NCBI GenBank assembly: GCA_018609055.1
Contig: JABAYJ010000001.1
Location: 186,001 to 250,000, forward strand
Length of the DNA stretch: 64,000 nt
Direction of reading: 5' to 3'
From: Flavobacteriales bacterium
GTDB taxonomy: Bacteria > Bacteroidota > Bacteroidia > Flavobacteriales_D > CAJJDF01
The notes under the pieces are model-generated. The model did no database searches. It worked only from the letters and a program-made list of their open reading frames with translations, and was not told where the DNA came from. A program made the translations under genes and the position numbers. Of this stretch, positions 41,613-50,825 are shown one piece after another. Every line of letters starts with the position of its first letter. Position 1 is the first letter of the stretch.

Positions 41613-43928
41613 ATGAAAAACCTCATTTTTATTGCTTTGATGTTCATATCGAGCATGGCAATTTCGCAAGACTTCACAATAAGTGGAACCATAAAAGATG
41701 CCTCTAACGGAGAAGATCTAATTGGTGCTACCATTAAAGTTAAAGAACTACCAACTGTTGGTGCAATTACCAATGTATATGGTTTTTTCTCTTTATCACT
41801 TCCTGCAGGAGATTATACTATTATATTTAATTCACTTGGTTTTCAACCTCAGGAAAAAAAGATAACACTTACTGAAAACAAGAAATTTAACATTGAACTT
41901 TTAATCACGTCTACAAAACTTGAACAATTTAATGTAACAGGAGAAATAGAAGACGAAAATGTTTCTTCTACTGAAATGGGAATTGAAAAGCTTGACCCTA
42001 AAAGTATTGAAGCCATTCCAGTTTTATTGGGAGAAAAAGATATTATTAAAACCTTTACACTTATGCCAGGAATAAAAAGTGGTGGTGAAGGAACAGGAGG
42101 TTTTTTTGTAAGAGGTGGTGGAGTTGACCAAAATCTTGTGTTATTAGATGAAGCTATAGTCTATAATGCTTCTCACTTACTAGGGTTTTTCTCAGTTTTT
42201 AATTCGGATGCAATAAAAGATGTTACACTTTACAAAGGAGGAATGCCTGCTCAGTATGGTGGTAGGGGTTCTTCGGTAATGGATATTACAATGAAGGATG
42301 GTAACAACAAAAAATTTGGTGCCTCTGGTGGTATAGGAGTAATCTCATCCAGATTAACGCTTGAAGGACCAATAGTAAAAGATAAAGGTTCGTTTATAGT
42401 GTCTGGAAGAAGAAGTTATGCCGATTTGTTTCTAAAACTATCTCCAAATCCAGATTTTAACGATACTAAATTGTATTTCTATGATTTAAACTTAAAGGCT
42501 AATTATAAGATTAATGATAAAAATAGAGTTTTTCTATCTGGTTATTTTGGTAGAGATGTATTAGGTGTTGGTACGGATTTCGGATTTAATTGGGGAAATG
42601 CTACAGGAACATTAAGATGGAACCATTTATTTAGCGACAAGCTATTTGCCAATACTTCTCTTATAGTGAGTAATTATGATTACGAGTTTATTATTGGTGG
42701 TGGTGGTGAATCTTTTGGTTTTAAAGCTTCTATTTTGGACTACAACATAAAACAAGATTTTTCTTACTACTTAAATGATAAAAACACTGTGAAGTTTGGT
42801 GTTAACGCTATTTATCACACTTTTGATCCAGGCCAGTTATTATCAGAAAACGAAAGCTTTACTCCTATTGATATCAATGATTTATTAGCAACCGAAAGTG
42901 CTATTTATATCCAAAACGAACAAAAATTCTCTGAGTTATTTAGCCTTCAATATGGATTGAGATACTCGTTTTTTAATTATCTAGGTAACTCAGATGATGT
43001 AAAAACATATAATCCTGCTGGTGATGTAACCAACAGTCAGTTTTATGATAGGCACAAAACTGTTCAGTTTTATGGAGGATTTGAACCAAGACTTGCAGCT
43101 AAATATATGTTAAGTGAAATTTCATCTATAAAGGCATCTTACAATAGAAACTACCAATACATTCACTTATTATCTAATGCAACAGCATCATCACCAACTG
43201 ATTCGTGGGTGCCAAGTTCTAATAACGTAAAGCCACAAATAATTAATCAACTTGCTTTGGGTTACTTCAGAAACTTAAAGGATAACATGTATGAGTTTTC
43301 TGTTGAGGGTTATTTTAAAACTCTTGATAACCAAATTGATTATAAAAATGGAGCTGAGTTATTCCTTAATGGAGAAGTAGAAAAGGAACTTACTTTTGGA
43401 AAAGGAATAGCCTACGGAGCTGAGTTTTACTTAAAGAAAACCAAAGGTAAATTCACAGGATGGTTAAGCTATACTTATTCAAGATCATTAAGGAAATTTG
43501 ATGCTATTAACGAAGGAGAATATTACCCTGCTCGACAAGATTTAATTCATGACATTTCGGTGGTTGGAATTTACAAATTCACTGAAAAATGGGTAGCCTC
43601 TGCTAGCTGGGTATACACTACTGGATTAGCGGTTACGTTCCCTGCTGGAGGATATGAGGTAGAAGGAGTTCAGGTTCCTTATTATTCTGGAAGAAACCAA
43701 TCAAGGTTTCCAGATTACCACAGAATGGACCTAGGAGTTACTTGGTACAACAAGAAAACTGATAAGTTTGAGTCTAATTGGAATTTCTCAATTTATAACC
43801 TTTACGGAAGGGAAAATACTTTCTCTATAGCTTTTATTGAAGACGAAAATAACCCTGGACAAACAGTAGCAGAACAAACTTCTTTATTCAAGATTATTCC
43901 TGCAGTTACTTACAATTTTAAATTTTAA
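41613..43928 (+). CDS. TonB-dependent receptor with carboxypeptidase-like N-terminal domain
   Basis: FTISGTIKDASNGEDLIGATIKVKE; plug GGGVDQNLVLLDEAIVYN; barrel C-terminus VTYNFKF. Confidence 0.93.
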   Translation: MKNLIFIALMFISSMAISQDFTISGTIKDASNGEDLIGATIKVKELPTVGAITNVYGFFSLSLPAGDYTIIFNSLGFQPQEKKITLTENKKFNIELLITSTKLEQFNVTGEIEDENVSSTEMGIEKLDPKSIEAIPVLLGEKDIIKTFTLMPGIKSGGEGTGGFFVRGGGVDQNLVLLDEAIVYNASHLLGFFSVFNSDAIKDVTLYKGGMPAQYGGRGSSVMDITMKDGNNKKFGASGGIGVISSRLTLEGPIVKDKGSFIVSGRRSYADLFLKLSPNPDFNDTKLYFYDLNLKANYKINDKNRVFLSGYFGRDVLGVGTDFGFNWGNATGTLRWNHLFSDKLFANTSLIVSNYDYEFIIGGGGESFGFKASILDYNIKQDFSYYLNDKNTVKFGVNAIYHTFDPGQLLSENESFTPIDINDLLATESAIYIQNEQKFSELFSLQYGLRYSFFNYLGNSDDVKTYNPAGDVTNSQFYDRHKTVQFYGGFEPRLAAKYMLSEISSIKASYNRNYQYIHLLSNATASSPTDSWVPSSNNVKPQIINQLALGYFRNLKDNMYEFSVEGYFKTLDNQIDYKNGAELFLNGEVEKELTFGKGIAYGAEFYLKKTKGKFTGWLSYTYSRSLRKFDAINEGEYYPARQDLIHDISVVGIYKFTEKWVASASWVYTTGLAVTFPAGGYEVEGVQVPYYSGRNQSRFPDYHRMDLGVTWYNKKTDKFESNWNFSIYNLYGRENTFSIAFIEDENNPGQTVAEQTSLFKIIPAVTYNFKF

Positions 43929-43933
43929 TACAA

Positions 43934-44728
43934 ATGAAAAACTTAATAATCGCATTGTCTGCTCTAGCAATTACAGTAAGTTCTTGCAGAAAAATAATTG
44001 ACATTGAACTTGAAGAAGGAGATAAAAAAACTGTTATTGAAGCAAGTCTTTACGAAGGGACTAATGACTTTAGGGTTAAAATCACCCAAACCGGAAATTT
44101 CTTTGGTGATAATTCACCAGTGATAATAAATAATGCAACAGTAAACTTAAGTGATGGTGTCTCAACTTTTCCTCTATCATTTACAGGAAATGGAAATTAT
44201 TATTTACTTAATTTTAATGCCGTTTCAGGTACTGAATATACACTGACAGTAGATGAAAATGGGAATAGTTTTGAAGCAAGTGTTACTGTCCCAACTTTAG
44301 TTCCAATTGATACAATTACTTATCAGTTTGTTCCTGATAATATTTTTACTGATGAAGGATATTTGAGTCAACTTGAATTTGATGATCCTGCAGGAGAGAA
44401 AAACTTTTATCGCTTATTTGTAACAATTGCAGAAAGCACTTATGGTGGAATAGAAGATTTAATTCTGTTAGATGATGGCTTTACGGATGGAAATAGAGTT
44501 GAATTTCCTACGTTCGTAGCAGGTGTTGCACAACTTAATGATACAGTTAAGATTGAGTTACATTCATGTGATGAAGCTACATTAACATACTTAGAAGGAG
44601 TTGATGCTGTTCTTGGTGGAGGAAATGGTGCACCACCAGCAAACCCTGATGGAAACTTTAACAATGGAGCTTTAGGAAACTTTAATGTATATGCTGTTTC
44701 TGAAAAAACAGTAGTAATCGTTCCTTAA
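43934..44728 (+). CDS. DUF4249-like lipoprotein
   Basis: VSSCRKIIDIELEEGDKKTVIEASLYEG; coupled to TonB receptor. Confidence 0.82.
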   Translation: MKNLIIALSALAITVSSCRKIIDIELEEGDKKTVIEASLYEGTNDFRVKITQTGNFFGDNSPVIINNATVNLSDGVSTFPLSFTGNGNYYLLNFNAVSGTEYTLTVDENGNSFEASVTVPTLVPIDTITYQFVPDNIFTDEGYLSQLEFDDPAGEKNFYRLFVTIAESTYGGIEDLILLDDGFTDGNRVEFPTFVAGVAQLNDTVKIELHSCDEATLTYLEGVDAVLGGGNGAPPANPDGNFNNGALGNFNVYAVSEKTVVIVP

Positions 44729-44746
44729 ATTTTAATTATTGAGCAT

Positions 44747-44783
44747 AAAAAAAGGGTCAGCTAATTAGCTGACCCTTTTTTTG
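44747..44783. terminator. bidirectional terminator
   Basis: AAAAAAAGGGTCAGCTAATTAGCTGACCCTTTTTTT. Confidence 0.9.
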
Positions 44784-44805
44784 TAAACTATATATAAATT
44801 GGTTG

Positions 44806-45660
44806 CTATTTTTTCTGATTAGTAGCAGCATTTTCATAAAAATACTTAATACCTTGTTTTTTCCAAATAATAACACCAATTGTAATGTTCTCTTTTTTGT
44901 AAGTAGAAGGAATAGTTGTTTCGAATGATTTATCAAAAGTTTGACCAGCAGTTGCTGCTCCATTTATAAATTCATATCCCCAAATTCCACCTTGAACAGA
45001 TCCTCTCATTGCTAAGTGGTGTTCTACAATTCCATTTTGACCTGATTGAGTAGCTAAAACCTTATCCTCTACAATATAAACTCCCATGTGGTATTTACCA
45101 TTTATATCATTATATAATTTAGCCTGAACATCAACCGTAATTTTATCTCCATTCCACTTAAGTCTATAAGCAGCAGAAACATTTACAGAAGAAGCATCAG
45201 TAGCAATAGATGTATTTGCATCAGTAACAGAAGCTGTTGAACTTGTAGACTCAACTCCATTCACATAGAATAATGGTTTAGAACCTCCATATGGAAAGTT
45301 TGCTTGAAAAGCATTCATAACCGAATTTGTTGGATCCATTTCTTGATTTACAAAGAAAGAGTTTGACACAAAATAATCACTGTAGTTAGACCAAAGAAAA
45401 GCATCACCTTCTAAAACATCAATTACATCAGTCCAAGCTGTCCATCCCCATGATCCACATGGTCCACATAATTCTCCTGTTTCTTTTAATACAATTGGTA
45501 CTTGTACTTGTGCATGTGCACTAAATGCAGGCTCAGCTGTGGGAGTTGGCTCTGGTGTTACTGGAACTTCTTCCTCTTTTTTACAACTTGTCATTGTAAG
45601 TCCAAGTGCTAAAAATGAAAGTATTACATACTTTCCAATAGTTAATTGTGTTTTTTTCAT
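44806..45660 (-). CDS. Omp28-related lipoprotein
   Basis: LKETGELCGPCGSWGW, lipobox MTSC. Confidence 0.8.
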   Translation of the reverse strand: MKKTQLTIGKYVILSFLALGLTMTSCKKEEEVPVTPEPTPTAEPAFSAHAQVQVPIVLKETGELCGPCGSWGWTAWTDVIDVLEGDAFLWSNYSDYFVSNSFFVNQEMDPTNSVMNAFQANFPYGGSKPLFYVNGVESTSSTASVTDANTSIATDASSVNVSAAYRLKWNGDKITVDVQAKLYNDINGKYHMGVYIVEDKVLATQSGQNGIVEHHLAMRGSVQGGIWGYEFINGAATAGQTFDKSFETTIPSTYKKENITIGVIIWKKQGIKYFYENAATNQKK

Positions 45661-45751
45661 TGATTCAATTTTTATTATTAAGTCATTAAGGTAATTAAAA
45701 TAAATGGACAGATTTTGATTTCAAACAAAAATTCCAAGCTGTGTTAAATTC

Positions 45752-46102
45752 TTAATCGTATTGTTTTACCAACATATAAAACCCATTTTCAAGCTCTAAA
45801 TAACCTTGATTGTATACAAAATAATAGACAGTCCCTTTTTTGGTTGTATAAATACTAGTGAAGTATTTAAAGTCAAAATTCATAGCTATTAACTTATCTC
45901 TATGAGTTTTAGATTTCTCTCCTTTATTTAACTCGCACAGTATTTTGTAGTTTTTCTTTAGTCGATTATTGATGTTTCTAATCAGATTTTTATCCCCAAC
46001 ATCTAACTTATTGTTGTAACTATTACGGCAATAATCCGAACAGAATTTTTTGTCAGCTCTTCCCTTTACTGGGTCTTGGCATTCTAAGCATAATTTTTCC
46101 AT
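45752..46102 (-). CDS. small zinc-ribbon protein (DUF2116-like)
   Basis: CLECQDPVKGRADKKFCSDYCRNSYNNK four-Cys motif. Confidence 0.7.
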   Translation of the reverse strand: MEKLCLECQDPVKGRADKKFCSDYCRNSYNNKLDVGDKNLIRNINNRLKKNYKILCELNKGEKSKTHRDKLIAMNFDFKYFTSIYTTKKGTVYYFVYNQGYLELENGFYMLVKQYD

Positions 46103-46170
46103 GGACTTAAATTTTTAAATAAAAAATTGTTTATCAAATGATTATGGCACAAATATAGTGATAAATAATC

Positions 46171-46240
46171 GTTTGCAAACGACTACAAACATTTACAAGC
46201 GAAAGTAAACGAAAACAAGCGGTTACCAACCGAATAAACT
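46171..46240. repeat. 10-bp phased degenerate repeat array (NNNN[A/C/G]CAA[A/G]C-like)
   Basis: gtttgcaaac/gactacaaac/atttacaagc/gaaagtaaac/gaaaacaagc/ggttaccaac/cgaataaact, seven units at exactly 10 bp. Confidence 0.7.
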
Positions 46241-46244
46241 TTTG

Positions 46245-46269
46245 GCACTGTCGCATATTTGCACTGTCG
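46245..46269. repeat. GCACTGTCG direct repeat upstream of ssb
   Basis: GCACTGTCGcatatttGCACTGTCG. Confidence 0.6.
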
Positions 46270-46338
46270 AAACAAACAACTCAGTTTGACGACAACTAAA
46301 TCGAACCTGCTTAAGTGCGGAAGAAAACACAATACATT

Positions 46339-46722
46339 ATGAATAATTTAAGAAACAAAGTACAATTAATTGGAAGATTAGGTCAAAACCCAGATGTAAA
46401 ACACTTAACCTCTGGAAAGACAGTAGCTAACTTTAGCCTTGCTACAAGTGAGAAATATAAAAATGCTAAAGGAGAATTAATCGAAAATACTGAATGGCAC
46501 AATTTAGTTGCATGGGGTAAAACTGCAGAAATAATTGAAAAGTACGTGCAAAAAGGAAACGAAATAGCAATTGAAGGAAAACTTACTACTCGAACTTGGG
46601 ATGATAAAGAGGGAAATAAAAGATACACTACTGAAGTATTAGTAAACGAATTACTAATGATGGGTACTAAACCAAATGACTCTAAAAACACTAAGAAAAA
46701 AGAAGATGATTTACCTTTCTAA
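46339..46722 (+). CDS. ssb: single-stranded DNA-binding protein
   Basis: NNLRNKVQLIGRLGQNPDVKHLTSGKTVANFSLATSE; acidic tail DDLPF. Confidence 0.95.
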   Translation: MNNLRNKVQLIGRLGQNPDVKHLTSGKTVANFSLATSEKYKNAKGELIENTEWHNLVAWGKTAEIIEKYVQKGNEIAIEGKLTTRTWDDKEGNKRYTTEVLVNELLMMGTKPNDSKNTKKKEDDLPF

Positions 46723-46743
46723 AAGTTGATAATTTAATAACTA

Positions 46744-46779
46744 AAGCCTCTTTCCTCATAATAGGAAAGGGGCTTTTTC
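46744..46779 (+). terminator. rho-independent terminator
   Basis: AAAGCCTCTTTCCTCATAATAGGAAAGGGGCTTTTT. Confidence 0.75.
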
Positions 46780-46856
46780 ATTTGTTTAACTTTCCTTTTT
46801 AACAAGATGCCATTAAATCAAGTATATTTGGTAATAAGATTTGAAATAAGACTTTA

Positions 46857-48368
46857 ATGAAAACAACAACTATTCTACAAAATTTTCTTTCGAAAGGAAT
46901 TCTATTAACCCTATTTATAACTTCCACATTCAACTTTTATTCTCAGGGAAAAATTGAAACAAAACAAAAGAGTCACGTTTTTCAAGAAATAAACTCCCCT
47001 AGAAATTTTGAGAAATCATTTGTTGAAAATGATTTTACTTATTCTATTTGGACAGAAGGAAGAGGAGCTAAAGAAGTAATAAAAATTGCAAAATTTAATA
47101 CTGATCTTAATTTGATAAAAGAATCAACTTTTTATTATAATCGCATTGGGGAAAAATTTATTCGAGCTGAAAAAATTGGAAACACTCGTTTTTTAATTTT
47201 TTCTGCAATTAACGAAAACACGAGACAGATTAGTTTTTATACAAGAAAAATTGACTTAGAAACATTAAAAACAAACCTTGAAACGATTAATTTATCTACT
47301 CAAAATAAACGTCAGAACAATAAAGACACTGAACTAAAAACAATATTTACTTCTAACGGAATTGTAGTTTACAACTTGCTTAGAAAAAATAATACTAGTA
47401 ATTCTTATCAGCTTAAGGTTACTTGTTTTGATTCTGAACTAACTTCAAAATGGCAAAAAAATATTACTTTGTCTTCTTCTGAGGATTTGAAAATAAGAGA
47501 AGGAGTTTACACACAAAAAGAAGAGGTGGTTTTATTAATTGAAAGTAAATCTAAAAATATTGAGAGGAGTTTAATATTAGTTTCTAATGAAAGAGAGTCC
47601 AAGCTAGTTCATAAGATTGTAGAAGAAAAAGAAAGTCCCTACAAGGACATGAAACTAACTATCTTGGATAATGGAGACATTGCTCTTGTTGGTATTTATG
47701 ATGGAAATGAATTTAACGGAAACAGAAAAGGAACTTTTTTTAATACCTACAACCCATCAGATTTATCATCAATTATTAAAACAAATACGCAAATCCCTAT
47801 TGCTTTACTATTGCATGATGAAAGCGAAATTATTAAGAAAAAAACATATAAAAAAGGATTGAAAAAGCAAGAACTTAGGATTGATAAATACTTCGTAAGT
47901 ACTGATTTACTAAAAGGTATTGATGGAGGAGCAATACTAATTGCTGAGCATCAAAGAATTGATGGAAATACAGTTAAATATGCTTACAATAACAAAACCA
48001 AAGGAGATGAATTTGCATTTATGGACATACTAGTTATTGCCATGGATAAAAACGGAGATGTGCTTTGGGAGAAAAAAATTCCTAAGTCTCAAAAAAATTC
48101 TGGTTCCGAATGGTTGGTCTCGTATAATGTTGTGCAATCATCAAACGGTTTTTACTTTGTTTTTAATGATAATATTGATAATCACATGTCTGACAATGAA
48201 AGAACACAAAACATGACTCGAAACAAAAATGAATTTGCTTTGTCGGTTTATTTCATAAACGAAAGTGGTTATATGAGCAGAGATGTTTTGGCATCATATA
48301 ATACTTATACAGGGTTTTTAGTCCCTTCATTTTCTAAACAAACGAAAATTCACTTATTGGAATCATGA
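46857..48368 (+). CDS. hypothetical secreted protein
   Basis: 503 aa, signal-like N-terminus. Confidence 0.65.
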   Translation: MKTTTILQNFLSKGILLTLFITSTFNFYSQGKIETKQKSHVFQEINSPRNFEKSFVENDFTYSIWTEGRGAKEVIKIAKFNTDLNLIKESTFYYNRIGEKFIRAEKIGNTRFLIFSAINENTRQISFYTRKIDLETLKTNLETINLSTQNKRQNNKDTELKTIFTSNGIVVYNLLRKNNTSNSYQLKVTCFDSELTSKWQKNITLSSSEDLKIREGVYTQKEEVVLLIESKSKNIERSLILVSNERESKLVHKIVEEKESPYKDMKLTILDNGDIALVGIYDGNEFNGNRKGTFFNTYNPSDLSSIIKTNTQIPIALLLHDESEIIKKKTYKKGLKKQELRIDKYFVSTDLLKGIDGGAILIAEHQRIDGNTVKYAYNNKTKGDEFAFMDILVIAMDKNGDVLWEKKIPKSQKNSGSEWLVSYNVVQSSNGFYFVFNDNIDNHMSDNERTQNMTRNKNEFALSVYFINESGYMSRDVLASYNTYTGFLVPSFSKQTKIHLLES

Positions 48369-48434
48369 AATCAAAAAATGGAAGTGAAAAAATAGTGTCT
48401 TTTCAATTTTAAATTAAAACCTTAATACTACTAA

Positions 48435-48554
48435 ATGAAACTTACCAGAAGAATATTAATCTTTGCTTCGCTATTTATTATATTACTGATTGTATTGAAT
48501 ATAAAAACATGCAATTGGTTTGGTGGAGATGGAGGAAGTATAATAGAAATCTAA
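48435..48554 (+). CDS. small single-TM protein (39 aa)
   Basis: MKLTRRILIFASLFIILLIVLNIKTCNWFGGDGGSIIEI*. Confidence 0.35.
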   Translation: MKLTRRILIFASLFIILLIVLNIKTCNWFGGDGGSIIEI

Positions 48555-48757
48555 AAGTCTTCGGTAGACATGGGTAGATTAATTTCGGGTAATAAAATTT
48601 CTATTCGGGACAACGTTATTTTTCGCCAAACAGGAAGCCTAAAGTTTTGAATTAAAAGTAGTCCCTTTCAATATAAAATACTTCAATCCGAATCATAATT
48701 TTACTATTTTGGTAGATTTCAAGCTTTAATTATTCTTGGAGGCAACTTTAAACAGAC

Positions 48758-50125
48758 TCATTTTAAGAGTAGTATTTGGTCTACTTTTATATCGTTATCG
48801 TTTTGTATATTATTCAGACTTTTTATTAAATCGAAGCTCACACCCAAGCGTTTGGAAATACCCAATAAAGTTTCACCACTTTTGATATAATACTTAGTTG
48901 GGAATATAATATCCAAAGGTATCGTTTTATAAAATGTCTGTCCATCTATCAGAGTTGTTAAATTCAATACTGTATCTTTCAAGCTCAGTTTGTTTGTATA
49001 TGTTGTCGGGGATAATTTACAAACGGAATCTAACATTTCATTATTATTGATTTGATACAGGAAAAACTGGCAGTTTGAGTCAACAGCATTCGGAAAATTG
49101 GAGACTGTCAACTCAGAAAAATCATATGTAGCTCTTATCTTACTCTGTTTGATATATTCCTCAGCATTGGCCGTATCAATTTCTTTCGATTTAGTTCTAC
49201 TTGTAATTGATTTATAGGAAGAATTAATCGATTCATTTTTAGTTTGATTGGTTAAATTAATAATAAATGAAATCAAAGAAGCAATTAGAATTATAATGAT
49301 TAAGAAAAAAAGAATTCCTTTTTTCTTAATCTGACGGTTGTTTTTCTCAATTTCTGGATATAAATCATCCAATGTATAGCTTAGACTGATTGTTCCTATT
49401 GTTATTTTTTTTAATAACTCATTTGTTTTCAAAGTCTTAATCTCAATTAAATCTGATTGATTTATCTGAACTTTGGAAGAAACAACCTCAACCTTCTTTC
49501 CATTTTTAATTACTTCATATTCTACTGGGTCAAACCCATACAAGGTTAAAAACAAACCTTCACTTAATGTGGTAATTCTTTCTATTCCATCAATCTGCTC
49601 AATATTGGAGTTATTAGAAGAAATGAAATAAACTGTTTTAAAATCACCGATAAAGGCCTTCTGAAATTTATTTTGAATTTCCAGCTTGCTTTGAAAAATA
49701 ATATAACCTATTCTTTCACTGACGTGTCTTTCTCTTTTTTGCTTAGGAATTAATTGAAGTTGACTAATTTCATCTTCTAACATGTTTTTCAAATTGTCCA
49801 TCAGACCTTTGTTACATAGTTCCATCAAGTTTTGAAGGCAACCTAATACGTCACCTTTTATGGAGTGTCCTACAGGTAAAATCAAGCTGATCAATTTGTA
49901 ATCGTTCTGTACTTTATTTTCAATAGACTTGGGATAAATGATACTAAGAATACTGAACTTACCAATTTTTTCGATAGTAAAGAACATATTTTCCAAACTA
50001 GAACAAACATTCGATAAATTATCTGTTAATTGAGTTAGAACAGAAGGAGGAACATTATCAGAAAATAAATTGTTTGGTATTTCTTTCTGAAATCCCAATA
50101 CTATGTAACCTATTTCCTCTTGCAT
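48758..50125 (-). CDS. membrane-spanning protein with C-terminal LysM domain
   Basis: TM GILFFLIIIILIASLISFIINL; C-terminal YYIKSGETLLGISKRLGVSFDLIKSLNNIQNDNDIKVDQILLLK. Confidence 0.8.
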   Translation of the reverse strand: MQEEIGYIVLGFQKEIPNNLFSDNVPPSVLTQLTDNLSNVCSSLENMFFTIEKIGKFSILSIIYPKSIENKVQNDYKLISLILPVGHSIKGDVLGCLQNLMELCNKGLMDNLKNMLEDEISQLQLIPKQKRERHVSERIGYIIFQSKLEIQNKFQKAFIGDFKTVYFISSNNSNIEQIDGIERITTLSEGLFLTLYGFDPVEYEVIKNGKKVEVVSSKVQINQSDLIEIKTLKTNELLKKITIGTISLSYTLDDLYPEIEKNNRQIKKKGILFFLIIIILIASLISFIINLTNQTKNESINSSYKSITSRTKSKEIDTANAEEYIKQSKIRATYDFSELTVSNFPNAVDSNCQFFLYQINNNEMLDSVCKLSPTTYTNKLSLKDTVLNLTTLIDGQTFYKTIPLDIIFPTKYYIKSGETLLGISKRLGVSFDLIKSLNNIQNDNDIKVDQILLLK

Positions 50126-50378
50126 AAGATTTTAATTGAATACTTTACTATAATTATTTAAGTGTTTTTCTCAAAATACTAATTAAGATTGTGTTTATTT
50201 ATATCAAGACTCACCCAACCGAAATGTTTGAAATTGACAAATAACAAGATGCACCCTCAAAGGCAAGTATCATAATATACTTTTTTTTTAAAGAAAAACA
50301 ATAAAAGTTTATAAAAGCATCACAATGATTAACTAAAGTTTTTATAAATTTATAAAAAATATTTTACTTTGATTTTCG

Positions 50379-50395
50379 GTTCTGTCGCATTAACA
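50379..50395. mobile_element. solo terminal repeat of MITE-like family
   Basis: GGTTCTGTCGCATTAAC, same orientation, 45 bp before full copy. Confidence 0.6.
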
Positions 50396-50423
50396 AGGAG
50401 TAACTAATAAATGTTTAGATTTG

Positions 50424-50574
50424 GGTTCTGTCGCATTAATTATTTTTCAAACATTTTTAACTACAATTGCACTTCCTTCAAAAAATTAAATCACTAATAA
50501 ATAAAACTTTAGGTTTTTCCGTTTTTATCAAAAACAACAAAAATAAGTCGTTTTAAGTTTAATGCGACAGAACC
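50424..50574. mobile_element. MITE-like element copy A (151 bp)
   Basis: TIR GGTTCTGTCGCATTAA ... TTAATGCGACAGAACC; near-identical to 62391-62541. Confidence 0.85.
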
Positions 50575-50825
50575 GAACATTTATCCCATAAGTGACCATC
50601 AACTAATGCTGTGATAACTTGTTTTTTCATAATTCTGGGTGAGTCGTAATAATTTCCTTCTTCTGAGATAATATTAAAATAAAACCTTGCGCTGTCATAT
50701 TTGTTTTCTTCATATAATCGTTCTGCTTTTAGGTAACTTTTTGGTGGTCCACCACAACTTGTAAGAAAAAGCAAGATTATTCCTGAAATAAGTGTTATTA
50801 AATTTTGTAAGAAGTTAGTACTCAA
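50559..50825 (-). pseudogene. lipoprotein truncated by MITE
   Basis: Lipobox LTSCGG; last residues (SVLSH*) are encoded by the MITE end. Confidence 0.65.
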
